From Alteromonas sp. CI.11.F.A3 (GTDB lineage Bacteria; Pseudomonadota; Gammaproteobacteria; Enterobacterales; Alteromonadaceae): DNA of 64,000 bases. The position numbers and the translations under genes are program-made. How positions within the stretch are numbered: the stretch's first letter is position 1; each line of letters opens with the position of its first letter. Of this stretch, positions 37,004 to 46,200 are shown one piece after another. Under the pieces are notes generated by a model. It was not told the DNA's origin. It ran no database searches and saw nothing but the letters and a program-made list of their open reading frames with translations. The DNA is taken from assembly GCF_032925565.1 (NCBI RefSeq), contig NZ_CP136708.1, forward strand, positions 3,100,001-3,164,000, given 5' to 3'.

Positions 37004-38875
37004 CTACTCTTTTTCAGTAGAGTTAGTGCCATCATTAGTTTTATTACGCAAGAAACCGGCGGCTTCTTCATCCTGTTCCAATGTTATCTTACTTTGCGTG
37101 GTTTCATTGTGAGACCGAGTTTGCTGATTTACCTGGTGAATGGTGCCAGCGTTGGCTAAATCGGCCTCATTGGTAATAGACGCTATAGTTTCACGCCCGC
37201 GCAGGAATGCTTTAATCTCTGTGACAATTTCGCCTAGCTCAGCGTCATTCTTATTCATTCCCATGATGAAACGTGGCGACTCTAAATTGTTCATGCCACT
37301 TGTGGCAAAAATAGAAGTGTTAATTCTGCTGGTAATGATCCAAGGAGTAATGCTGCTTCGCACCACAACGTTTTCGGAACGTGTAGAGTCATGAATGGCC
37401 ATTCCTGTAGATACGCGAGACTCTGTATAAGTACCTTCCGTTTTCATAAACATCAGCAATGAGGAAAACGTCATTTCCCCCCAAAACATGTGCGACGCTT
37501 TATTCATGACATTGGCAGCACCGCGTACCGTTAGCCACGCGAACACTAACCAAATGAGATTGTTTCCCATCGTAATTGCGGTATTGACTTGTGCGTCGGT
37601 ATTTACGCCTTGGCGAATAACTAAGTCGAGAACTTCAGCGAGCTGCAACCCACCCACATAAAATAAAATTGCGGCAGCAACCACGGCGACTTGCGCTACA
37701 GCAGTGAGAGCCATTTTCTTTTTCTCTGGCAAAGTCACACCGTCTGTTAATGTAGGCTGAGTTTCAATTAATAACTCTCCCTCAAAGCTCCCTTTACCTT
37801 CTGCCTGCTCTTTTAATCTAGGATCGAAATCAGCATAAATACGATTTGGCACTTCCCGATATCGACGATTCGCAAGCACGATATTTTCAATATTGATAAA
37901 AATTTCATTAGGGTGAACCGACTCCTGCATATTGGCGCGAAATTCACTAACTTCCGTTTTAGGTGTAACCTGCCCCATTCGTTTGTATAGTAGCGGCATA
38001 ATTAACGCCATCACCGCAATGACGCACACCAACAGTAAGGCTAAGTTGGCCCAAGCGCTAAATAGTGGGAATGTATTTGCCCAAGCCTGTACTTTATCGA
38101 TATCGCGGCCTACTAGCTCATCTAAAAATACACCCGCTCCCAATGGAACCACTATCGCTAGACCAATAATCACCCCTAGCGACAAACTGCTTGCTTTCGC
38201 AAGTTGTGAGTTACCTTCATTGTGAATACCTTTTGCAGTAGAGCTCCAATTTGCTATTAGGTACACAAGAAGCAAAATAGAGAGCAAAGGCATTACCAAT
38301 ACTTTTGCGACTTCTCCAGCCAACCCATTACTAACCAAAAAGTAGACAATAGCGAAAGCAAGTATCGCGACAAGAAAGGTTACCGCCATGGCAATAATTT
38401 CTTGAGATAGATGGCGTAAAGGGAAAGGTAGAAACGTAAGTTTCGGCAGTATGCTATGCACTAATCTGGCTAGCCAACCACGAGGCTCTTCAAACGTGGT
38501 ATTGCGTCGCCCCATCAACATAGCATGTAAGCTTTCTTTCGAATACAGCAGGGATTTTTGTTCTGCTTGTGCTGCATCTTGTTCGGACACCGAGTGGTTG
38601 TACGCAAGAGAGGTAGGTACGGTTCGTCCTACAAAAAATCGCATGAGCTGCAAAATGCCCACAGCGCAATGTTTAATGCCCGACACAATTAGTACAAAAG
38701 CGACGCCTAAAAGGGTATAACCACGCACCTTATTCTCGGCAAACAAATCGGGGACGCCTGATACTGCATAAATAGCTAACGCGAGTACCAAACCACCACC
38801 TACGGCGCGAAATACACCTTCTTTTTTGAAAGGGTTGGCTATGCCTAACGTCTGTGAACCAAAATCATAGGCCAT
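37004..38875 (-). CDS. Large integral membrane protein of unknown function (623 aa)
   Basis: I do not recognise this family. About eight membrane helices are visible in three groups: 24-42 and 53-80; 165-190, 195-213, 236-255 and 273-300; and 395-420 and 440-460. Between them are a cytoplasmic-looking loop (about 85-160, with RRNTTFEEPRGWLARL) and a loop at 305-390 rich in charged residues (FINIENIVLANRRYREVPNRIYADFD). The soluble C-terminus (about 465-623) includes repeated SRVSTGMAIHDSTRSENV-like polar sequence and an Asn/Gln/Thr-rich, probably disordered end. No transporter or enzyme signature was seen. It is alone, between a Nudix gene and greA on the same strand. Confidence 0.8.
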   Translation of the reverse strand: MAYDFGSQTLGIANPFKKEGVFRAVGGGLVLALAIYAVSGVPDLFAENKVRGYTLLGVAFVLIVSGIKHCAVGILQLMRFFVGRTVPTSLAYNHSVSEQDAAQAEQKSLLYSKESLHAMLMGRRNTTFEEPRGWLARLVHSILPKLTFLPFPLRHLSQEIIAMAVTFLVAILAFAIVYFLVSNGLAGEVAKVLVMPLLSILLLVYLIANWSSTAKGIHNEGNSQLAKASSLSLGVIIGLAIVVPLGAGVFLDELVGRDIDKVQAWANTFPLFSAWANLALLLVCVIAVMALIMPLLYKRMGQVTPKTEVSEFRANMQESVHPNEIFINIENIVLANRRYREVPNRIYADFDPRLKEQAEGKGSFEGELLIETQPTLTDGVTLPEKKKMALTAVAQVAVVAAAILFYVGGLQLAEVLDLVIRQGVNTDAQVNTAITMGNNLIWLVFAWLTVRGAANVMNKASHMFWGEMTFSSLLMFMKTEGTYTESRVSTGMAIHDSTRSENVVVRSSITPWIITSRINTSIFATSGMNNLESPRFIMGMNKNDAELGEIVTEIKAFLRGRETIASITNEADLANAGTIHQVNQQTRSHNETTQSKITLEQDEEAAGFLRNKTNDGTNSTEKE

Positions 38876-39050
38876 TGAAAAAATCCCTGTTAAATAAAAA
38901 CTTATGCAGAATAAACTTTGCCCAAGGGTTAGGCAATGAAAAGTCTCAGCAAGATCGTAAAGAATTGACCGTTAAGAAACGAAACCAACAGTTAGAAAGA
39001 GAGAGGCAAAATGACTGTGCGTCCCATTTTCGCGAAGCTAAATTTTGGCC

Positions 39051-39078
39051 AAAAAAAAGCTGGTCGAAACCAGCTTTT
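39051..39078 (-). terminator. Intrinsic terminator after greA
   Basis: AAGCTGGT / ACCAGCTT stem with a short loop; eight Ts on the minus strand, about 20 bases after the greA stop. Confidence 0.9.
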
Positions 39079-39098
39079 CTATCAGTCTTTCTTGGTAC

Positions 39099-39575
39099 TT
39101 AGATATATTCAACTTCGATAATTTCTACTTCAACACTGCCAGCTGGCGTTTGAATAGTAACCATATCATCAAGCTCTTTACCGATGAGGCCGCGAGCGAT
39201 AGGTGAATTTACCGAAATACGGTTTTGCTTAATATCGGCTTCGTCGTCGCCAACGATACGGTATGTAGTTTCTTCGTCGGTATCAACATTTAAAATGGTA
39301 ACGGTAGTGCCGAATATAACCTTACCTTTGTTTTCCATTTTAGTAACATCGATAATTTGTGCGTTCGACAATTTACCTTCAATATCTTGAATACGGCCTT
39401 CACAGAAACTTTGCTGCTCACGGGCTGCGTGATATTCAGCATTTTCTTTTAAGTCGCCGTGCTCGCGAGCTTCAGCAATAGACTGAATAATACGCGGGCG
39501 AGTTTTTGTTTTAAGTTCGTTTAGTTCGTCGCGCAGAAGCTGTGCGCCGTGCGCGGTCATTGGATACTGACTCAT
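39099..39575 (-). CDS. greA: Transcription elongation factor GreA
   Basis: Rescues backtracked RNA polymerase by stimulating transcript cleavage. The 158-aa protein has the N-terminal coiled coil (about 8-75) with the acidic tip [14 protein letters not shown] (39-52), whose Asp and Glu act at the polymerase active site, and the C-terminal FKBP-like domain with [14 protein letters not shown]. It follows carB after a terminator, the order dapB-carA-carB-greA being common in this group. Confidence 0.98.
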   Translation of the reverse strand: MSQYPMTAHGAQLLRDELNELKTKTRPRIIQSIAEAREHGDLKENAEYHAAREQQSFCEGRIQDIEGKLSNAQIIDVTKMENKGKVIFGTTVTILNVDTDEETTYRIVGDDEADIKQNRISVNSPIARGLIGKELDDMVTIQTPAGSVEVEIIEVEYI

Positions 39576-39611
39576 GAATACAGTCTCGACTGGCTAGTTG
39601 ATTTTAAACAG

Positions 39612-39639
39612 AAAAAAGTGCGCCTTCCGGCGCACTTTT
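39612..39639 (-). terminator. Intrinsic terminator after carB
   Basis: AAAAGTGCGCC / GGCGCACTTTT stem with TTCC loop and a T-run on the minus strand. It separates carB from greA, so greA needs its own promoter in the remaining gap or partial read-through. Confidence 0.92.
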
Positions 39640-39701
39640 GATTGGTTCACATAAGTGTCATATACACAGGATACCGCGTATCCCATGTAATGTCATCAGT
39701 G

Positions 39702-42700
39702 TTAGAGTCTTGCGTGAAGCTCTTGTACTGAAGCAACCTTGTCACGATCGTCTGCTGACTTCGCACGAATAGTGGCAAAAGCAGCATTCATTGTGGTGGT
39801 GTAGGTAACCTTATTCAACAATGCTTCTCGGCGAATGTAAACCGAGTCGGTAATCGCTTGGCGACCTTCCGTTGTATTGATGATATAGGCGTACTCACCG
39901 TTTTTGATAGAGTCCACAATGTTAGGACGACCTTCAGACAGCTTATTCACTACAGAACAGGCTATACCTGCATCATAAAGTGTTGTCGCTGTACCGCGAG
40001 TCGCTTCAATGCTAAATCCAGCACCGTTCAATGCTTTGGCTAATTCGATAATTTTATTCTTATCGTTATTACGCACAGAGATTAACGCTTTACCTGATTT
40101 AGGTAATGGCGCGCCTGCACCTAAGTTAGCTTTAGCATACGCTTCTTCGAAGGTATCACCCACACCCATCACTTCGCCAGTAGAGCGCATTTCTGGGCCT
40201 AGTAGTGGATCAACACCTTGGAATTTAGCAAATGGCAATACCACTTCTTTTACAGAATAAAACGGAGGAATAATTTCTGTCGTAACACCCTGCTCTGCCA
40301 AGCTAACACCCGCCATGGCGCGCGCAGCAACTTTAGCAAGTGGAACACCTGTGGCTTTCGACACAAATGGCACTGTGCGTGCTGCACGTGGGTTAACCTC
40401 AATTAAGTACACTTCGCCATCTTTTACCGCGAATTGTGTATTCATTAGGCCAACTACACCAAGTTCAAGCGCCATGGCTTTCACTTGTTCACGCATAGTG
40501 TCTTGAATCTCTTTGCTTAAAGAATGTGGTGGTAATGAACAGGCTGAATCACCAGAGTGAACACCGGCTTGCTCAATATGTTCCATGATACCGCCAATCA
40601 CCACTTCTTTACCGTCGCAAATTGCATCGATATCAACTTCAATCGCGTCATCTAAGAAACGGTCTAGCAATACAGGCGAATCGTTAGAAACCTTCACCGC
40701 TTCCGTAAGGTAGCGTTTTAAGTCTTTAAGGTCGTAAACAATTTCCATTGCGCGACCACCTAGTACGTACGAAGGACGTACTACCAGTGGGAAGCCAATA
40801 CCGTCAGCCATTGCAAGGGCTTGCTCAATATTGGTCACGGTAGCATTCGCAGGCTGTTTAAGGCCTAGCTTGTTTACCATTTGCTGGAAACGTTCACGAT
40901 CTTCTGCTCTATCGATAGCTTCAGGCGACGTACCAATAATAGGTACACCAGCCGCTTCAAGAGCACGTGCTAATTTAAGCGGCGTTTGGCCACCGTATTG
41001 CACTATCACGCCTTTTGGCTTCTCTTTAGCCACAATCTCAAGCACGTCTTCAAGCGTAACTGGTTCGAAGTACAAGCGATCAGATGTGTCATAGTCGGTA
41101 GAAACCGTTTCAGGGTTACAGTTAACCATAATGGTTTCGTAACCGTCTTCACGCATTGAAAGCGCCGCGTGAACACAACAGTAATCAAACTCAATACCTT
41201 GGCCGATTCGGTTTGGACCGCCGCCTAACACCATAATCTTATCGTTGTCAGTGGGGTCAGCTTCACACTCTTCATCGTAGGTTGAATACATGTAAGCTGT
41301 GCTGGTAGAAAACTCTGCCGCACAAGTATCAACACGCTTATACACTGGCGTTACACCAAAGCCGCGACGGGTTTCACGAATGTCACCTTCCGCCACTTTC
41401 GTTAACTCTGCTAAGCGAGAGTCAGAGAAACCTTTGCGCTTAAGTTTGCGCATAAGATCTTCATCAATACCGTGCAAGCCGCACTCAGCAACTTGAGCTT
41501 CAAGCTGAATAAGCTCTTCAAGCTGAACTAAGTACCAACGGTCTACGTTGGTGAGGGTAAATACTTCATCAACGGTCATGCCCATGCGGAACGCATCGCC
41601 GATATACCAAATACGCTCAGCACCAGGCTCACGTAGTTCGTAAATAACTTTATTGCGTGCTTCAGGGTCTTCTAAATCGACCATTGAGTTTAAGCCATTC
41701 GCGCCAACTTCAAGGCCACGAAGTGCTTTTTGTAATGACTCTTGTTGGTTACGACCAATCGCCATCACTTCGCCCACTGATTTCATTTGCGTGGTTAAGC
41801 GATCGTTCGCACCAGCAAATTTTTCAAAGTTAAAGCGAGGAATTTTTGTCACTACGTAATCGATTGAAGGCTCAAACGATGCTGGTGTTAAACCACCAGT
41901 AATATCGTTAGCAAGCTCATCAAGGGTGTAACCAATGGCTAACTTGGCAGCCACTTTAGCAATTGGGAAGCCTGTGGCTTTTGATGCTAATGCAGATGAA
42001 CGCGATACACGCGGGTTCATCTCGATGATCACCATACGGCCTGTATTTGGATCTACACCGAACTGAACGTTCGAGCCACCGGTTTCAACACCGATTTCAC
42101 GCAATACTGCCATAGCGGCATTACGCATTAGCTGGAATTCTTTGTCAGTAAGGGTTTGCGCTGGCGCTACTGTAATTGAATCACCAGTATGTACACCCAT
42201 GGCGTCGAAGTTTTCAATAGTACACACAATGATGCAGTTATCTGCACGGTCGCGGACGACTTCCATCTCGTATTCTTTCCAACCAATTAACGACTCATCA
42301 ATAAGTAGTTCTTTGGTAGGTGAAAGGTCGAGACCACGGCCACAAATTTCGTTAAATTCGTCAATATTGTATGCAATACCGCCGCCGCTTCCACCCATGG
42401 TGAATGAAGGACGAATGATACAAGGAAAGCCAATGCGCGTTAACACATCGTGGGCTTGATCCATGCTTTGTGCAATTTCAGCACGTGGGCATTCAAGACC
42501 AATGTTTTTCATTGCCTTGTCGAAGCGCTCACGGTTTTCCGCTTTATCGATAGCATCAGCCGTTGCACCGATAAGCTCAACATTGAACTCTTTCAATACA
42601 CCGTGATGATCCAAATCGAGCGCGCAGTTTAGCGCGGTTTGTCCGCCCATTGTTGGCAGAATAGCGTCCGGACGCTCTTTTTCGATAATTTTGCGTACCA

Positions 42701-42917
42701 CTTCCCAATGAATTGGCTCGATGTATGTCGCATCGGCCATTTCAGGGTCGGTCATGATAGTGGCGGGGTTCGAGTTAACCAGAATTACGCGATAACCTTC
42801 TTCGCGTAGCGCTTTACATGCTTGAGCGCCTGAATAGTCAAACTCGCAGGCCTGGCCAATGACAATAGGGCCAGCACCTATGATGAGAATACTTTTTATG
42901 TCGGTACGTTTTGGCAT
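39702..42917 (-). CDS. carB: Carbamoyl-phosphate synthase large subunit
   Basis: Makes carbamoyl phosphate from bicarbonate, ammonia (from CarA) and two ATP, for arginine and pyrimidine synthesis. The 1071-aa protein has the duplicated ATP-grasp halves: first half with [22 protein letters not shown] and [16 protein letters not shown], second half with [20 protein letters not shown] and [16 protein letters not shown], then the C-terminal allosteric domain (about 935-1071). AGGA precedes the ATG and it follows carA by 13 bases. Confidence 0.99.
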   Translation of the reverse strand: MPKRTDIKSILIIGAGPIVIGQACEFDYSGAQACKALREEGYRVILVNSNPATIMTDPEMADATYIEPIHWEVVRKIIEKERPDAILPTMGGQTALNCALDLDHHGVLKEFNVELIGATADAIDKAENRERFDKAMKNIGLECPRAEIAQSMDQAHDVLTRIGFPCIIRPSFTMGGSGGGIAYNIDEFNEICGRGLDLSPTKELLIDESLIGWKEYEMEVVRDRADNCIIVCTIENFDAMGVHTGDSITVAPAQTLTDKEFQLMRNAAMAVLREIGVETGGSNVQFGVDPNTGRMVIIEMNPRVSRSSALASKATGFPIAKVAAKLAIGYTLDELANDITGGLTPASFEPSIDYVVTKIPRFNFEKFAGANDRLTTQMKSVGEVMAIGRNQQESLQKALRGLEVGANGLNSMVDLEDPEARNKVIYELREPGAERIWYIGDAFRMGMTVDEVFTLTNVDRWYLVQLEELIQLEAQVAECGLHGIDEDLMRKLKRKGFSDSRLAELTKVAEGDIRETRRGFGVTPVYKRVDTCAAEFSTSTAYMYSTYDEECEADPTDNDKIMVLGGGPNRIGQGIEFDYCCVHAALSMREDGYETIMVNCNPETVSTDYDTSDRLYFEPVTLEDVLEIVAKEKPKGVIVQYGGQTPLKLARALEAAGVPIIGTSPEAIDRAEDRERFQQMVNKLGLKQPANATVTNIEQALAMADGIGFPLVVRPSYVLGGRAMEIVYDLKDLKRYLTEAVKVSNDSPVLLDRFLDDAIEVDIDAICDGKEVVIGGIMEHIEQAGVHSGDSACSLPPHSLSKEIQDTMREQVKAMALELGVVGLMNTQFAVKDGEVYLIEVNPRAARTVPFVSKATGVPLAKVAARAMAGVSLAEQGVTTEIIPPFYSVKEVVLPFAKFQGVDPLLGPEMRSTGEVMGVGDTFEEAYAKANLGAGAPLPKSGKALISVRNNDKNKIIELAKALNGAGFSIEATRGTATTLYDAGIACSVVNKLSEGRPNIVDSIKNGEYAYIINTTEGRQAITDSVYIRREALLNKVTYTTTMNAAFATIRAKSADDRDKVASVQELHARL

Positions 42918-42930
42918 AGCGGGCTCGTTC

Positions 42931-44061
42931 CTACTGCTTGTGTTGTTCGATTAATTCAATGAAGTGGTCGAATAGCGGCGCAGCTTCGTGCGGTCCTGGG
43001 CTTGCTTCTGGGTGCCCTTGGAAACTAAACGCTGGCTTATCGGTACGATGAATACCTTGTAACGACTTATCGAACAACGAAACATGCGTTACTTCTAAAT
43101 TAGAAGGAAGGCTTGATTCATCTACAGCGAAGCCATGGTTTTGACTGGTGATCATAACCACATTGCGTTTTAAGTCTTTCACTGGGTGGTTAGCACCATG
43201 GTGACCAAACTTCATTTTCACCGTAGTAGCACCACTGGCTAGGGCAAGTAGTTGATGACCTAAACAGATACCAAACACTGGCAACCCTGTCTCAACGATA
43301 GTTTTAATCGCTGATATGGCATAATCACATGGCTCAGGATCACCAGGGCCGTTAGATAAGAACACTCCATCAGGCTGCATAGCTAACACGTCTTCAGCAG
43401 GGGTTTGCGCTGGTACCAAGGTAACGCGACAACCACGGTCTGCAAGCAAACGTAAAATGTTGCTCTTAACCCCGTAATCATAAGCGACTACATGATATTT
43501 GCTATCGGCTGGAGTGATATACCCTTCGCCTAATTTCCAACTGCCTTCAGTCCATGTTTTTGGCTCAGTAATACTTACTACTTTTGCCAAATCCATGCCT
43601 TTCAAGCCAGGATAATCTTTTGCTTGTGCTAACGCGCTCGCTTCATCTAACTCATCAGTACAAACGATGCAGCCGTTTTGCGCGCCTTTATCACGTAAAA
43701 TACGTGTTAAACGACGGGTGTCGATATCGGCTATACCTACAACGCCTTTGGCTTTGAGGTATTCAGATAACGTTTGTTGTTGACGGAAATTACTAGCAAC
43801 AAGGGGTAAGTCGCGAATGATAAGACCTTTAGACCAGATTTTATCTGCTTCAACGTCTTCTTCGTTAATACCGGTATTGCCAATATGTGGATAAGTAAGG
43901 GTAATGATTTGTTCAGCGTAGGATGGGTCAGTGATGATTTCTTGATAGCCTGTCATTGAAGTATTAAAAACAACTTCACCAACGGCAGTGCCTTGCGCAC
44001 CTATCGCCGTTCCTTTAAAGACAGAACCATCCTCTAACACCAAAAGGGCAGAATTAGCCAA
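42931..44061 (-). CDS. carA: Carbamoyl-phosphate synthase small (glutaminase) subunit, TTG start
   Basis: Hydrolyses glutamine and passes ammonia to CarB. The 376-aa protein has an N-terminal CPSase domain ([18 protein letters not shown]) and a class I glutamine amidotransferase domain with the catalytic Cys in [15 protein letters not shown] (about 264), plus His and Glu in [14 protein letters not shown]. The start codon is TTG with a strong GGAGG five bases upstream. A candidate promoter lies about 180 bases ahead and an 11-base inverted repeat 30 bases ahead. Confidence 0.98.
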   Translation of the reverse strand: MANSALLVLEDGSVFKGTAIGAQGTAVGEVVFNTSMTGYQEIITDPSYAEQIITLTYPHIGNTGINEEDVEADKIWSKGLIIRDLPLVASNFRQQQTLSEYLKAKGVVGIADIDTRRLTRILRDKGAQNGCIVCTDELDEASALAQAKDYPGLKGMDLAKVVSITEPKTWTEGSWKLGEGYITPADSKYHVVAYDYGVKSNILRLLADRGCRVTLVPAQTPAEDVLAMQPDGVFLSNGPGDPEPCDYAISAIKTIVETGLPVFGICLGHQLLALASGATTVKMKFGHHGANHPVKDLKRNVVMITSQNHGFAVDESSLPSNLEVTHVSLFDKSLQGIHRTDKPAFSFQGHPEASPGPHEAAPLFDHFIELIEQHKQ

Positions 44062-44090
44062 GTCAACCTCCAGATTAAGGATAACTATGT

Positions 44091-44115
44091 GTTTGAACAG
44101 AATTTCTGTTCAAAC
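44091..44115. repeat. Perfect 11-base inverted repeat in the carA leader
   Basis: GTTTGAACAGA and its complement surround a 3-base spacer, 30 bases upstream of the carA start. No T-run follows on the minus strand, so it is not an ordinary terminator. It could be an operator for a dimeric regulator or an mRNA hairpin near the ribosome site. Confidence 0.7.
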
Positions 44116-44236
44116 CCCACAAAAAATGAGAGTACTGATTTAACAGCGCTCATTTTACGATCTTTGCAGCTAATAAAACCGTGTTCTACAGCCAGTTTTA
44201 TAGCTTTAGAATACGAAATTCGGGCAAATTCCGGCG

Positions 44237-44264
44237 AGTATACATGACTGACTAAAAATGTCTA
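44237..44264 (-). promoter_or_regulatory. Candidate carAB promoter
   Basis: On the minus strand TAGACA (44259-44264), 16-base spacer and TATACT (44237-44242), followed by CGCCGG. The GC-rich discriminator suggests stringent control. It predicts a leader of about 170 bases containing the 44091-44115 inverted repeat. Confidence 0.5.
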
Positions 44265-44377
44265 ATTTAAATATTAAAAATTATTAAAATAACTACTTAA
44301 ACTCATTTACCTTGTATAACCGCCAAAACCACCACTTATTAACTTGCAATATTTTCACATAAGCTGCTGTTAAAATT

Positions 44378-44400
44378 AAAAAACACCGCTATAGCGGTTG
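44378..44400 (-). terminator. Intrinsic terminator after dapB
   Basis: ACCGC / GCGGT stem with a TATA loop, then G and six Ts on the minus strand, starting a few bases after the dapB stop. Confidence 0.75.
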
Positions 44401-44404
44401 GCTT

Positions 44405-45205
44405 TTATTTTAAATCTAAAACATCCACCATTGAATATAACCCCGCCGGCTTACCGTGAAGCCACTGGGCTGCATGCACCGCGCCTTTTGCAAACGTTAA
44501 ACGACTTGATGCTTTATGCGTTATTTCTAAACGCTCACCAATATCGGCGAACAATGCGGTGTGCTCACCTACAATATCGCCTGCGCGAACGGTAGCAAAA
44601 CCAATAGTACCTTGGTCACGCTCAGGCTCTTTGCCTTCTCGGCCGTAAATAGCACAGGTTTTAAGGTCACGACCTAGCTCATCGGCAATGGCTTCGCCAA
44701 TGGCCATGGCGGTGCCCGAAGGCGCATCTTGTTTGAATCTATGGTGGGCTTCAGTAATTTCTATGTCGGCTGTATTACCTAGAGCCTTCGCGGCTTGTCG
44801 AACTAATGACAACATGAGGTTAACGCCCACGCTGTAGTTAGCTGCAAATACGATGGGAATGGTTTTAGCCGCTTCATCTAGCGTAGCCAACTGACTTTCG
44901 CTTAGCCCAGTAGTACCAATGACAACTGGCATATTATTGGCCACACACCATGCAATGTTACTTTCGAACACCACTGGCAATGTAAAATCAATCATTACAT
45001 CGGCGTGTTGCTGCGTTAGCGAAGACATGCCTAAGCAATCAATTGGCTTTTTACCAATGCCTGCCAGTTCACCCACGTTCATGCCAACCCAGGGAGAGTC
45101 ATCACGCACTGTTGCAACACTCAGTTCTGCATTCGCGTTTTGATCTAGTGCTTCAATAAGCACACGACCCATGCGCCCATTAGCGCCAAATAAACCTACT
45201 TTCAT
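44405..45205 (-). CDS. dapB: 4-hydroxy-tetrahydrodipicolinate reductase
   Basis: Reduces 4-hydroxy-tetrahydrodipicolinate with NAD(P)H in the diaminopimelate/lysine pathway. The 266-aa protein has a nucleotide-binding GLFGANGRMGRVL loop at the N-terminus and the catalytic EAHHRFKQDAPSGTAM (about 150-165). AAAGGA precedes the ATG. It lies upstream of carA on the same strand, the common dapB-carA-carB order, but a terminator separates them. Confidence 0.98.
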   Translation of the reverse strand: MKVGLFGANGRMGRVLIEALDQNANAELSVATVRDDSPWVGMNVGELAGIGKKPIDCLGMSSLTQQHADVMIDFTLPVVFESNIAWCVANNMPVVIGTTGLSESQLATLDEAAKTIPIVFAANYSVGVNLMLSLVRQAAKALGNTADIEITEAHHRFKQDAPSGTAMAIGEAIADELGRDLKTCAIYGREGKEPERDQGTIGFATVRAGDIVGEHTALFADIGERLEITHKASSRLTFAKGAVHAAQWLHGKPAGLYSMVDVLDLK

Positions 45206-45448
45206 TTACGTTATTCTTTTCCTTTAACAGTAAATGCATTTTGCCAAATGCAGTTACTATTGCAACGAGATAAGCGTAATTATTATCGATAATTGAAAAA
45301 TTGCGGCATTAATACAAAAAAGGCAGCCAACCTATCGTTTTTAACGGTAAAAATAGCTAGCATGGTAAAGTGTGGGTTTACCCCAAGACCTGAATAACGT
45401 TTGAAATATCGTTTATTGAATGACTTCAAAACACATAGGCAGAATAAT

Positions 45449-46129
45449 ATGCGTCAACAGCTTATATGGGATCTCCCCACCCGGCTTTTCCACTGGCTAC
45501 TGGTTGCCAGTATTGCAGCACAATATGTTACCGCTGAGTGGATGGACGATGCGACCCAGGGGCATTTCTATATTGGCTACTTTACCTTGGGGCTTTTGGT
45601 ATTTAGGTTGGTGTGGGGATTCATAGGCCCAACTTATGCCCGCTTTAGTCAATTTGTGAAAGGGCCAAGTGCGGTAATAGGTTATCTGCGTACGCTGCTT
45701 GATAAAAACAGTGTCGCCGTGGCAGGCCACAATCCTCTTGGAGGCTGGTTTGTCGTAGTAATGCTTTTACTCTTATTGGTGCAAGCGGTAAGTGGTCTAT
45801 TCATGACCGACGATATTTTTCTAGATGGCCCCTACCGCCATCTTGTCAGCGGTAGCACATTAGACCTAATGAATACCTTGCACCACCTTGCCTTCGAAAT
45901 TTTACTGTGGGTAATAGGCTTGCATGTTGCCGCTATTGGGTTTTATGCCGTGTATAAAAAGCAGAAACTTGTGCCCCCTATGTTTCATGGCAAAAAAGAC
46001 ACCAACGACAAGCCCATTCCTTCGTCTCGTCTTTGGCTTGCACTGGCTATTGCCCTGGTAACAGCAGCTGCGCTTTATTATGCAATAGAAGTTGCGCCAC
46101 CCACACCTGAAGTAGAAGAGTACTTTTAA
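45449..46129 (+). CDS. Cytochrome b561-family membrane protein
   Basis: A 226-aa di-heme type membrane protein with four core helices and a fifth at the C-terminus (LWLALAIALVTAAALYYAI). Heme-ligand His candidates are in TRLFHWLL near the N-terminus, HNPLGGW, and HHLAFEILLWVIGLHV. It fits prokaryotic cytochrome b561 proteins that pass electrons in the inner membrane, often to or from a soluble c-type cytochrome. The ATG at 45449 is chosen because the product then opens with the family's WDLPTRLFHW; upstream codons add a charged, non-conserved tail. Confidence 0.92.
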   Translation: MRQQLIWDLPTRLFHWLLVASIAAQYVTAEWMDDATQGHFYIGYFTLGLLVFRLVWGFIGPTYARFSQFVKGPSAVIGYLRTLLDKNSVAVAGHNPLGGWFVVVMLLLLLVQAVSGLFMTDDIFLDGPYRHLVSGSTLDLMNTLHHLAFEILLWVIGLHVAAIGFYAVYKKQKLVPPMFHGKKDTNDKPIPSSRLWLALAIALVTAAALYYAIEVAPPTPEVEEYF

Positions 46130-46172
46130 CTGCCTGTGTCGCTGTCTATGTAACTGACTATGCAGCTTGATA

Positions 46173-46200
46173 TGTAAGGCTTAGCGTTCAACTAAGCCTT
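46173..46200. terminator. Hairpin between convergent cytochrome b561 and prpE genes
   Basis: AAGGCTTAG / CTAAGCCTT stem with seven-base loop and a short T-rich tail (TTTGTGTTTC). It overlaps the prpE stop region and probably ends the plus-strand transcript. Confidence 0.55.
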
